DNA of 64,000 nucleotides from Gonium pectorale (lineage: Eukaryota; Chlorophyta; Chlorophyceae; Chlamydomonadales; Volvocaceae). Location: NCBI GenBank assembly GCA_001584585.1, contig LSYV01000047.1, positions 72,934-136,933 of the forward strand, given 5' to 3'. Made by a program: the position numbers and the translations under genes. Under the pieces are notes generated by a model, which was not told the DNA's origin, did not search any database, and saw nothing but the letters and a program-made list of their open reading frames with translations. Each line of letters begins with the position of its first letter. The stretch's first letter is position 1. Positions 46,762 through 58,700 of the stretch are shown one piece after another.

Positions 46762-49700
46762 ATGGCTCTGTCATGGCAGGCTGCCCGGGAGCAGCTGTTG
46801 GCCGAGCTCAATGCAGAGGCGTTGCTGACCTCGGGCCAGAGCGGCAGCCCCGAGCGGCAGGCCAAGGGTGAAGGTGGAGCTCGTCGGTCGAGAACGGGCT
46901 TCGATCCTGTGCAGGACCCAGCAGCGGCTCCGGCGAGGGGTCCCCGAACGTCGCTCCGCGGAGCCACGCAGGCTAGCCCGACCGTTCTGCAGGATGCGAC
47001 GCCATCGCCCGCCGCCCGTCTTGGCCGCCATGGCGCGGCATCCCAGGCTGCGGCGCCTTCACCGGCCCGCGCGGCGCAGGCCCCAGCCGCGCGAGATGGC
47101 GTCGCGGTGGCGCAGAAGCAGTTGGACCAGCTCCTGCGCGAGTTGGGGCCCGGCGTGGCCTCCACCGCAGCCGGCAGCGAAGTACTGGGATCTGTGGCGG
47201 ACTCGGCCGCACCTACCATGCGGGGGAGTGCTGCTGGCTTTGCGCGCCGCAGCCGCACAGGCCTGCCACAGACGGCGGCACAGGGGGAAGCTGGCGAGCC
47301 CGACTCGCAGGGGCAGGGCCAGGCCGCCGGGGGCCCGCGCTTGAAGCGGCAATCACAGAGCAATGTGCATCTCTTGGAGGCACGCTCGGACGGCCGCCTG
47401 GTGCGTAGGGGCTCGGTGATCGCGGCCACAGTGAGGGCAGGGAAACTAGGGCGGGCTGGGAAGCACGGCCTTTGTTCTGTTAACGCTGCAGCACCGCAAT
47501 TTGTTCAGCTGCAGTCCTGGCCTCGTCTGCTGGCCGTGAGTCTGGGTGCTTCCGTCCCTACCTCAATTCCATCTTATCTCCATCAATCCCGTCTGTACTG
47601 CCTACCCACACGCAACCCCACCCGAGCAGATCGCCGGCGACGTCCACATCGTCACCACACGCCTTCGGGCCCCGCGCATCTCCCACACGGAGGGCCCCTT
47701 GTACCCCCGACCGGGGCAACGACCTCTGGGGGTCAGCGGCCAGGAGCCTTTGGACCCCGCAGCAGGAGCGCCGCTGGGCGGGCAGCCGCCGCGGCAGGCG
47801 CTCCCCATGCTACAGCACCATGGGAAGCGCACATCGGCCGCGGGCAGCCAGCTGTCGACCGGGGCTGGTGCGGGCGCAGCCCCGGCCCAGGCTGCCGGCC
47901 GCCCCACGCGGTTGGCGAGGTGAGGGTGGCCTGCATGCGGCCGATGGGCGTTGGGACTGCTTCCTGGTTGGGTGGCTGACTGTGGGTGCGCATGGTCTGC
48001 CATATGTAGGGCGTCCAACGCGAGTGGAGTGGGCGGCATCGAGTCAGTTGTGGGCGGTACCCAGCCGGTGCCAACGCGCGCGACGCGGAGGCTGGCAGGC
48101 CTGGCGGCGGGTGACACCCCGGGTAGTCCCCTTGCTCAACAGCAGCAGCTGGCGGCAGCGGCTGCGGGAACCCTGTCGCCCGCGCCGTCCAGGTCGCCAC
48201 CTCAGCCGCAGGCGCTTCAGGCGCCGCCCCAGGGGGCCTCCCCGGCCGTCAGAATGAGCGCCTCGCAGGTGGCCGTGCCCGCCGCCGGGTCGGCTGTTCC
48301 CTCGTACCAGGCGCCGGAGCCAATGCAGCAGCACGCTGTCGTGGAACCCCTCCCCTTGCTCAACTTCACCGTCTCTGAGCAGCTCCTCATGGCGGCGACG
48401 GCAGGCCCGCACAGCATCCCGGACGAGCCCACCTCGCCCGAGGCCAGAGCCGCCGCGTCGCGGCTGAGGCACTCCTCACCGCAGCGCAGCTCCGGCCCCG
48501 GCACTGCCCCGGCCGCGGCCACCGAGGCCACGGCCACGGTCAAGGGGCCCGGTCCGCCCTCCGCCGACGGCAGTGCCGTGCCCCTGACGGCGGCTCTCCT
48601 GGCTCTCCACACCGTCAGCCTGCACGGGCGAGACGCCTGGCACGACACAGCGGCGGCCGCCGCCGAGGCAGAGGCCACCGGAATCACGGTAGTGGCAGCG
48701 TCTCCGGAGCCGCCACGGCAGCCCAGCGATAGCAACAGCAAACACGACGCGGGGGAGCCCCACGCCGCCAGGCCCGGGACGCACCTGTCTGTTGCGCCAA
48801 GCTTCGCCCAAGGCCTGAGCGCCGTCGCTGACGCTGCGGTTGCGGGCTCGCCGCCGGAGGCGGACACGCGCATCCGGCAGCACCGCCGCAGCTCCGCCAC
48901 TGGCTCCGCTTGCCTGGCGCTGCAGCTGCCAGACGCACTGGACTCAGTGCTCCGCCCGCGAGCACGCATACCCTCCGCCGACGGCACTGGCGGGGGCGGC
49001 GGCGCCGCCACCGGCAGCAGCCCTTGGTCCCAGCGGCATTTCGGCATCGGCAGTGTGCGGAGCTCGGAAGCCGGTGACGGGGTGCTCATTGTCGGGCATC
49101 ACGCGCGGCGCACCGGGGCCCGCCGGAACAGCCAGCTGTCAGAGAGCAGCCAGGTGGCGGCAGCGCTTGGCCTAGTGCCCGCCGGCACTGGGCTGGCGGT
49201 CGGGCAATCGGCCGGCCCGGGGACGCGACCACCTCCCGAGGGCCCCAGCTCCTCACCGCTGCTGGTGCAGCTGAAGCTGCAGCAGCTGCGCCAGCAGTAT
49301 GGCAACCTGAACCCTGCCGTTGCCTCCGCGTCGCCGCCGTCTTCGGGGCCGGTATCCGTGCCGAGACTGTCCCATCAGGGGTATGTGCCCACGGGCTTGC
49401 CTGCAGCGGCCGCCCCGCAGGCGGGTGCTTATCCGCCGCAGCAAGTTTGTGGGAGCGCCTTGCTCAATGCGCCCATAAGCCCCCCAGACGTCGAGGGCTT
49501 CCCCCTTCACCAAGTTCCCATGCCACCCCCCGATGTCGTGCGCATAGCAACGTCGCCCTCGCCGACGCCGCGGACGTATGCGGTGGACGGCGTGCGCCGG
49601 ACCTCCATGGAGTCTGGGCGCTCCGGGGGCGGGGTCCGGCACTCCCGGGACGCTCCAAGGTCCGAGCAGGACCGCCCCAGCCCGGCAAGCGGCTCAACAA

Positions 49701-52700
49701 TTCTGACGGTGGCAGAGCGGCGGCATCTGGAGGCGGCGGCTTCGGCCGAGGCCGGTGACTCGGCGGGCTACCCCATCGAGTCTTCCATGAAGCAGAACGG
49801 TGCTGCTGGCCGCCTGGACGAGGACGACGATGAGGAGGAGGTCGAGCGGCAACTGGCAGCCGCGCTGCGGGCAGGGCAGGTGCCGCCTCTCGGGGACGCT
49901 GGGCGGGACGGATCAGCGGAGCCGGGGCCCTCGCCCTCATCCTCGCCCAGGGGCGGCGCCAGCCTGAGACCCGGCTCAGGGGCGTCCGAGGGCAGCGGCG
50001 GCGGCACGCCGCGGCGGCCATCGCGGCACGAAGCATCGCTTGCGGCGGGGGTCGCGCCGCGCAAGCTGATGTTCTCGCCAGGCTCTCCTCCCGACTCGCC
50101 GCCGCGCATGGGCAGCCCCAGCCCCCGTGCGGCTGCCACCGGCCTGCGCGCCTCGGGCTCACGGGACGGCGCCGTAGGCCATGATGCCCTGACCGCCCAC
50201 AGTGCACGGTCCCCGGCGGATGCCGTGGCACATCTGCACCCACCCTCCCTGTCGCCGACTCTGCAGTCGAGATCCAGCGGGGACCGCCTGGTGTTGCGGC
50301 TGCCGCCGTCGCCCCCGGGACCCGGCAGCAGCGAGGTGGGCGGCGCAGGCTGCGAGCTGGATACGGACGCGGACGGCGACGTGGGAGACAACAGCGGAGC
50401 TGCCGCAGGAGCGGCGGCGTCTGCGCGTGCGCTTGTCTCCCCCGATCCCGCCGCCGGCCCTGGCGATGGCGACGTTGGGGCCGAGCGAGGTGACGGCGGC
50501 GCCGAGGGACCCTTGCGTGGCCAGCTGCTATCGCCCTCGCTACCACCTCCTCCCCTGGGGGTAATGCTGAAGCTGTCCTCCGTGGAGGAGGGAGGGCAGG
50601 ACCAGGAATGCGGTGGTGGCCAGGAGGATTCCCGCCCCGCGCCTAGCCCGTCTCCCAGTCCCGGCTCCGGCCCTAGGACGGCCCGCTTCGCCTCCGAGTC
50701 GCCCGTGGCCTCCCCGCGCTCAGCCGGCATGGGGTCGGTCCGCTCGGGTCAGCGTCACGCCACCTTCGCCGGCGTGCAGCCCGGCGATGCCGGCCAGGAG
50801 GGATCTGGGCGCGACGGGAGCGGCAGCGGCGACGGCAGCGGTGGGCCGGACCTTCTCGCCGGGCGGCAGGTGTACGTCCCGCCTGCGCGGCACCGCCTGG
50901 CCAACAGCCAGGACCAGTGCAGCAGCCAGGACCAGGGGCGGGAGGAGCGGCGCCGCAGCAGGAGCAGCTTTGAATTGGAGGAGCGGCGCCACCGGTACAA
51001 GGACAGCAGTCGGGATGGCGACCACCGCCTCGGCAGCATGGAGCGGGAGCGGGAGGAGCATGGGGAGGTGACGCTGGAGGACGTCCGCCGCCGTCGGCCC
51101 GCCTCATCCATGCGGCCAGTATCCGCCGCCAGCCGCCGTTTCGGTGGCGGCGGCCGGCGGCGCGGGACCCGGCATAGCAGCGAGGAGCCCTCGCATGACT
51201 CGCCTGCAGACGAGGAGGACGGGGAGGAGAGCGACGTGGCGACCGGCGGGACGGTGGCGCAGCTGTCCCGGGCGGCTGCGGTGGTGGGTAGCGCGAGCGG
51301 GGGGCGCAAGGTGGTGATGGACGTAATGGTGGTGCGGCAGCCCAGCCGGAGGAGCTTCTTGGACGGCAGCGGGGACGACAGGGGAGAGGACGACGACAGC
51401 GACCTGCACCGCTCCGCCAGGTGAGTAGGGTCGGGCTGGGGCAAGGGGTCCGGGGGTTCCGTCGGACGCCGCCCGCATGGCCGTGATGTGTTCGCCGCTC
51501 ATGGCCATGCGCCGTGTCCGGTCCTTACTGCCGCAACGTCCCCAAACCTCGCTCGCTGGCCTCCAACCGCCTGACCGCAGATCTCGGCCCACGACGGCCA
51601 AGGGCCGCCCCACCACCGCCCGCTCCCGACCAACCACCGCCGGCCACCGCTCCGTGAACGCCAGCCCCAGCCGCACCCGGCCCACCACCGCCGCCAGCGC
51701 CCGCCCAACAACCGCACGCGCCAGGCCCACCACCGCCGGGGCGTCGCGACCCACGACGGCCCGCCAGCGCCCGACAACCGCTCGCCCGACAACCGCCCGT
51801 CAACGGCCAACGACCGCCAGCACCCGTCCAACAACCGCCCGCCAGCGACCAACCACCGCCAGTACAGCCCGACCCACAACCGCCCGCCAGCGGCCAACCA
51901 CAGCGCGTCAGCGCCCCACATCCGCCTCTCGCCAGCACGCAGACGCCTCGCCACGTCAGGACGCAGATGCCTCGGCCCCCCCGCCGCCCCCGCCGCCGCC
52001 GCCACTACCGCACGGCCCCGTGCGCCCCCTGTCTGCTCCCCGTAGCGGCGACCGCAGCCGCTCAACATCCGCCCGCTCTCCCCACTCCAAGCGCCGCCCC
52101 AGCGACCTAGGCTCTGACTCGGATGACGCCTCCTCCCGAGTCAGCGACTTGTCGGACCACAGCGCCGGCTCCGACGCAGAGCGGCGGGAGAAGGGGTTCG
52201 GGCTCGGGCCTCACCACCGGGTGGCCAAGGGGGCGACGGGTGCGACGCCGCCGCGCGGCCCGGCGGGCAGCCGCGGCCCGTCGTCCACCCCGGTCAAGCC
52301 CGCTTCCGTGACCGGCATGGAGGCGGCCAAGGCTGTGCTCACGTCGGTGGTGACCACGGGGGAGGTCCCCGTGGGGCCGCTGCTGCTGCAGCCAGGGCCG
52401 CCAGGGGCGGCCGGCTCGGCCAGCGGCGGGGGTGTGGAGAGGGGCGTTGCCAGCAGGGCGTCAGGCCGCGTGTCGTTCGGGCCGTCCGGCAGCCTTAGGT
52501 GCGTTCACGGGTGCAGATTGTTGCGAGGTTGGCCTGGCTGCTTTCACTGCGGAGTGTTTGCTCGCAGGTGCTCTGCGAAGCCCACTATAAGCCTGCGACT
52601 GCCAATACTCCTGCCCATGCATGATTGCACACTCATCGAGACCGTGTTTCTCTCCCTTTCCCGCACTCGCAACCCGACCCAGCGGCGCCGCCAAGATGCG

Positions 52701-55700
52701 CTCGCCCAGCGGCACCGCCGAAGGCGCTGCCGACGCCGCCGGCAGCGCCGCCAAGGCCGTCGGCAGCATGACCTCCGTCGGCGGCGCCTCCGCTGCCAGC
52801 ATGACGGCGGGTACCAAGGGCCCCACCATGGCCATGGTCCGGGAGGCGCACGAGCAGCTGCAGCGCCAGAAGGTCCTGGCGTCGGCCGACGGGGAGGGCG
52901 ACGGGGAGCCGGCCATGCGGCGCCAGGATGCGGGCGCGGACAGCTACATGCTGCGCATCTTTGGCAGCGCCTACACCAAGGTGGCGGGCGGCGACGAGGA
53001 GGGGGAGTCCAGCGGCCGCAAGGTGGGGGGGGGAGCTGGCGCGGGGTGGGGTGGGATGGGGTGCACGCAGGAGCTGTGGGCTGCGGGCAGTGAAAGGGCG
53101 CGCCCCACAGCCCGCAGGGAGACAGGGCCAGCGTGGTCGCGGACCGGGGAGTTCAGGCGCTGGAGCCTCGGCTTCTCTGAGGAATCTGACCTCTGACTTC
53201 TGAATTTACCTTTGCCAATCCCCCCGCTTCTCCGCCCCCTCGCTGGCCGCCCCTCCCGCAGGTGTGGCTGCACCCCTACAGTAACATGCGCATGCGGCTG
53301 GACATGCTGTGGGTGGTGGTGGCGCTGGTGCTGGCGGCGGTGGTGCCGCTGCAGGTGCGGACCGGCCCGGGAGTGGGGGGTGGGCACGAGGCGCGAGGGC
53401 GGGGACAGAATTGGGTGTACGGGTCGCACTGCGCCGCGCGCGGGCCGCATTGTCCACAGCCACTGCCGTTGTCATTGCTCAGTATTGCGGTGGGGATCCC
53501 TGTCTGCTGCAGCATCTGCAGCACCTCACCCCGCATACAACCTTGCCCGTCCTCATCTCAGATTGCGTTCGCCACTGCTGCCACGTCGCGGCTGTTCCTG
53601 TCGCTAAGCCTGGCCACCAACGCCGCGTGGACTGCACATGTGATCTTCAACTTCATGACGGGTGGGCCAAGGGGTTCGGGGCTTGGGGGAGGGAGTCTGG
53701 GAAACTTGATGGCGGGCTGGAATCCAGCAGCATACGCCCGAGCTGGAGAACCCGGGGCAGGGCGCTGCTCGGTTTCGGCCGGATGCAAAGATCGTGGGTC
53801 CGCGGGGCTGAACTGCGTGGGTCCGCGGGGCTGAACACCATCTTCCAGCCTACTCACCAGTCCCGCCTGCTCCTCCCTGTACAGGCTACGACGAGGACGG
53901 CAAGATCGTGATGGACGCCGTTGCAGTACGCAACCACTACTGCCGTACGTACCTGCTGCTGGACCTAACGGCGGCGCTGCCGTACGCGCTAGTCTCGGTC
54001 ATCGTGTGCGGCTCCATCAACGCGGGGTCGCCCGAGGGCGCCGTCGAGAGCGGCTCGGGCGTGTTCGGCGAGGACGGCGCGGGCCGCTGCACCGTGTACG
54101 CCGGCCTCATGCTGCGACTGTTTGCGCTGCTGGGCCTGGCCACCATGCCGCGGCTGTTTCACTACCTGGGGAAGTGGCAGGTGAGGGCGCGCACGGTGTG
54201 GGGATGGAGCTGAGCCGCGAGTGCATAGGCGCAGGCGGGGTTAGGAGGGCTGTTCGGTCGGTGCGCGGGCCGGGGTTGGGCAGCGCAGGTGCTGGTGCTG
54301 CCGTCTCAGCTTGCCTGTTTGCCTCCGAAAATTGTTCCAGGTTGCATGACTCCGGGTAAGCCGCTTTCGCCCGTTCAGCCCCGCCCCGCCTGCGTCTCAG
54401 CCCTCCGCTCACACCCTGGCCCCTCCGCAGGACACGTGGGACGTGGACATCCACATGATGCGGCTGGTGAAGCTGATGGGCGCCGCGCTGTGCTTCACGC
54501 ACCTCTTCGCGTGCCTGTCGTACTTCGTGCAGGTGGGGAGTAGAGGGTTGGAAGGCATTCTCAGTAGAGAAGCCCTGGGGCGCATAGGGCTCCCGACCGA
54601 TAACAACTGGCTGAGCGCTGAGGGTGGAAGGGAGGGGCCAGGGTCCCCGGTGAGCGCATTCCCGGAGCGCATTCCCGATGCTGCTCCCGGTTGTTTCCCG
54701 ATGCCGCGCCTCCCGGTGGGTGCAGGTGGGGAGGGGGAGAGGGAGGGGGCATACGTGGGAGCCGGCAGGCTGAGGGACCATCTACTTCGCCGTTTCATTC
54801 GGTTAATTGGGGCCCTGACGTGTCTCTTCCGGTCGTCCCTTGCACCTCAATCGGTAGTGGTCTACAAAGCAATCTCTCATTCCAACGCCGCCGAGGGGTC
54901 TGGGAAGGGCATCCTTGCAAGGCCTCGCCGCCCGTCCATACCTCACACTGTCGCCTCTGGTTCTCGCCCCTCGACCCCCGCTCTGCAGCTTATTGAAAAC
55001 TTCCCCTCGGACGGCTGGGTGGTGGTGTACGGCCTGGACCACAAGAGCGCCTGGATCACCTACAACTTCTCGCTGCTGCGCGCGCTGCAGGTGGGCGGGG
55101 TGGACGCGCGTGGTGTGTATATGGTCCTCAGCAGGAGGAAGAGGAAGACTGGATATCGCTTGGCCCTGAGGCGCCGCCTCAAGCCAACCAAGGATTCCCG
55201 TCCCCTCCAGTCCACTGTCTTCCCACCTCCCACACCCCTGCTCCGTTGCAGCGGTTACGTGATCGCGTGTACCCCCGGTGTTGGTGTTGCGGCGTGCGCC
55301 CACCAGCCATACCTCCTCTTCTTGTTCCCGCCTCTCATCCCTGGCCCCATTGAGCGCACCCTTCCCAATCTTCGTTGCTACTTCGGCCCTAACCTGCCCC
55401 CTCGCCCCGCCACTCTCAGCTCGCTACCTTCCCCGTCGCCCTGCCCCCGTCACGCCCTCTCCCCCCGCGCACCGCCCCGCACGCCCGCCCCTCACGCCCC
55501 CCCTCAGCTGGTGATGGGCAGCAACGTGGACTCGGTGTCCACTAGCAGCAATGTGGAGGTGGTGTTCACCATCTGCTGCTACATCGTGGGAGTGCTGTTC
55601 TACACCATCCTGGTGAGAGAGGGGGCCAGTGAAGGCCCGCCCCCGGGGAGGGGATGGGGGCGGGAGCGCGCGCCAGGAGCTATCGACGCGGGGTACGGCT

Positions 55701-58700
55701 CACCACGCGGGCACGTGCGCCGTCGAAGACACCGGGAAAGGCGGCGCTGCTGACGGCATGCGAAGGCGGTCGGCGACAGCAGGTCGCCTTGGGACCGCCC
55801 CTGGGCCACGGCCCCTCGCATGGTCACGCCGCGTCCTTGAGGACCCGCTCTCTGAGTCACCCTGTCCGGGTTGGAGGGGGCGACGTCAACTCGCCCCGCC
55901 TGCACAAGCATACGCACACACAGGTCGCGGTCACAGCCGGCGCTCTTTGCTGACTCGATCGCAGGCACGCCCCATTCCCGTTCTGGAGCCCTTCCCGTCC
56001 CGCTCCCTTGCCTATGTCACCGCTCGCCGTCAAGCAAGCCGGTCCCGCCCCAGAATGTGTTCTTGCTGTAGTCCTCCACAAGCAATGCACAAACCCTATC
56101 CACCAAAAACATTCCCCGGTGAAAACCCAGTTCACCATTTGAGCCCCTCCCCCGCGCGCGCGCCTCCCGTCCGCAGGTGGGTATCATATCGTCCATTGTG
56201 CTGTCGCTCAACCGCTCGGGGCAGATGTACGTGGAGAAGCTGCAGGTGAGGGGGCGCGGAAGTGTGGGGCGAGCGGGGTCGGGGTCGGGGCGGGGTGGGT
56301 CGGATGGGGCCAGCGGGGCAACGGGCAGTGCAGGTTGCTGGCGCGGTCCCCGCCTCGGAGCCCACCGAGGCCCCAATCTGGACTACTAGCGAGATGGAGG
56401 GCACGGTGGGGAGCTGTGGGGTGCGAGAGCCCGGCTGGACGGCTGGCGGCGCGAACCGCGCGGGATACGCGTGGGGTGTACGAGACCCTATTTCCAAGAA
56501 CCTCTACCCACCCCCCACCCTCTCGGCCCCCCTCCACCCGCAGATCTGGCGCGACTACTGCCACTACCGGCGGCTGCCCGGCGAGCTGCGGCGCCGCGTG
56601 ATGGCGTACATCAACACCGCCCATTCCAACAAGCGCGTGCTGGACGACACGTCCATGCTGCTGGAGCTGTCGCCCGGCCTGCGCACCGACATCAACCTGC
56701 AGCTGTGCTCCGAGCTGGTGGCCACGGTGCCGGTGTTCCTCGAGTGCTCGCCCATCGTGGTGCGCGCCATGGTGTCCAAGCTGCAGCGCGAGACGCACGT
56801 GGCGGGCGACTTTGTGTTCCGCGTGGGAGACATCGCGGACGCGGTGTACTTCATCCTCAAGGGCAGCGTGTCCATCAGCGACGAGACGGGCACCTTGCTG
56901 ACGCGGCTGGCGCAGGGCAGCCACTTTGGGGAGTTCGGCATCCTGGCCTACCTGGACGGCCAGCTGGGTGAGCGAGGGGGGGGGCAGCGGCGTGGAGGGG
57001 GAAGGGGACAGATATGGAGGGCCGAGTGGAGGGAACTTGCAGACAAGGCTGTCGGCAGCCGTGCAGTGCAGTGCAGTGCGTGCAGCCGTCCCCTCCCGGT
57101 CTGCTGCTGCGCAGCCTTATCGCCTGTTGCCCCACTGGGCACCCGTGTATCCTGCTCTACCCTAGGACACGGGCCCCCTTCTGGATCACTCCCTGTCATT
57201 TTCCGGTCCCTGTGCTTCACGGGTTCTCCGCAACCCCTCTCTTCCGCCCTCGCCGTCCCTTCGCCTTCCCTCCAACCTTCCGCCCTTTTCCATCCTGCAT
57301 CGTGGCCCCATCCACCCAGGCGTGCGCACAGCTGCCGCCCGCGCCGACTGCAGCTGCGAGCTGTACAAGCTGCACTGCGAGGACTTTGCGGCGCTGGCCG
57401 ATTATTACCCCGAGCTTGTGGACTTCTTCAGGGACGTGGCAGTGGTGAGCGGCAGGGGAGGGGCGGGAGGGCGGGAGAGGCGGCCGGGGGCTTGGACTGG
57501 GTTCGGCGCCGGGCCGGGCTGGCGGGGCCGCTTAGCATGGGTTGGAGGGCGCTTGGGACGACGAGGCATGTTGGCAGCTGTGAAGCATGGGGCCGGCGAG
57601 AAAGGAGGAATTGGCGGTTATGTGAACTTCATGACTCCCACTACTCCTCCGGTGTACTCGCCCCTTCAGGTTCGCTCCGCCTACAACGCCACACTCCGCG
57701 CCAACCGCATGAACGAGGAATGCGACGACGAAGAATACGACGACGAAGAGTACGATGAAGAAGAGTACGACGATGAGTACGATGACGAAGAGTATGATGA
57801 TGGGTTTGGTGGAGGCAGCGGCGGCGGGGGCGGCCACGGGCGGGCCCTGGCCCGGCAGGCGACGCTCCTGAGCAGCGGCGACGACGAGGAGCTGGAGGAC
57901 CTGCTGCACGGGGAGTTCGCGTCGGACCTCACGGGGTCGCCCGCGCCGCCAGCCGCCAAGACACTCGGTGGCAGCGCCGCCGCCACGCCGCCAAAGCCCG
58001 CCCTAAGCAGCATCACGGGCGGCGGCGGCAGCTCCGCTGCAGCTGGGCCTCGGCCCCGGGCAAGGTTTGCCGACCTGGCGGACGACGAGGGGCCGCAGCC
58101 GTCGCCACGGGCGCGCCGCGCAGGCGTCAACGGAGGCAGCGGGAGCGGCAGCGGCAGCGGGAGTGGGAGCGGCGCCGCCACCTTTTTAGCAGCTGCTGAG
58201 GGCCCCAGCGAGCACACGCCGGTTGTGGCGGTGCACGCCGGCTCACCCTCACGGTCCGTTGCCGACGGGCGGCGCGGTGCTGGAGCGGGGGATGGGGACA
58301 GCGAAGGAGGCCCGGGACCTGGCCGTGGGCACGGGCCCGGCGGCTCCGGGCGTCTCAAGGACGGCGGGGCGGGTGTGGAGGCGGAGGACATCCCGATGGT
58401 GTCTCTGCCGCCTGAGGAGCCTACGCCGCGCGGCACCCGCGCCGGCGGCACCTCCCTGCTGCGTCGCGCACTGGCCGCCGCGACGGCGGGCAGCCTGAAC
58501 GCATCTGGAGCCGTACCGGCACTGGCGCTGGCGGCGGCCGACGGAGAAGGAGAGGGCGAGGGAGACGGAGAGCCGCAACCCGGCCTCCGCATCGGGACGC
58601 CCCCGGGCGGCGACGACGGCGGTGGCCTGCCCACCGGCGTCAGCTCACTTGGCGGCGGCAGCAGTACGGGCAACGGCAGCCAACGCCGCTCCGTCAAGTT

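Noticed and set aside
49464..50730. Long minus-strand frames under exon 3 of the channel
   Set aside because: Arg/Pro-rich mirror frames typical of GC-rich coding sequence, with no start context or splice partners.
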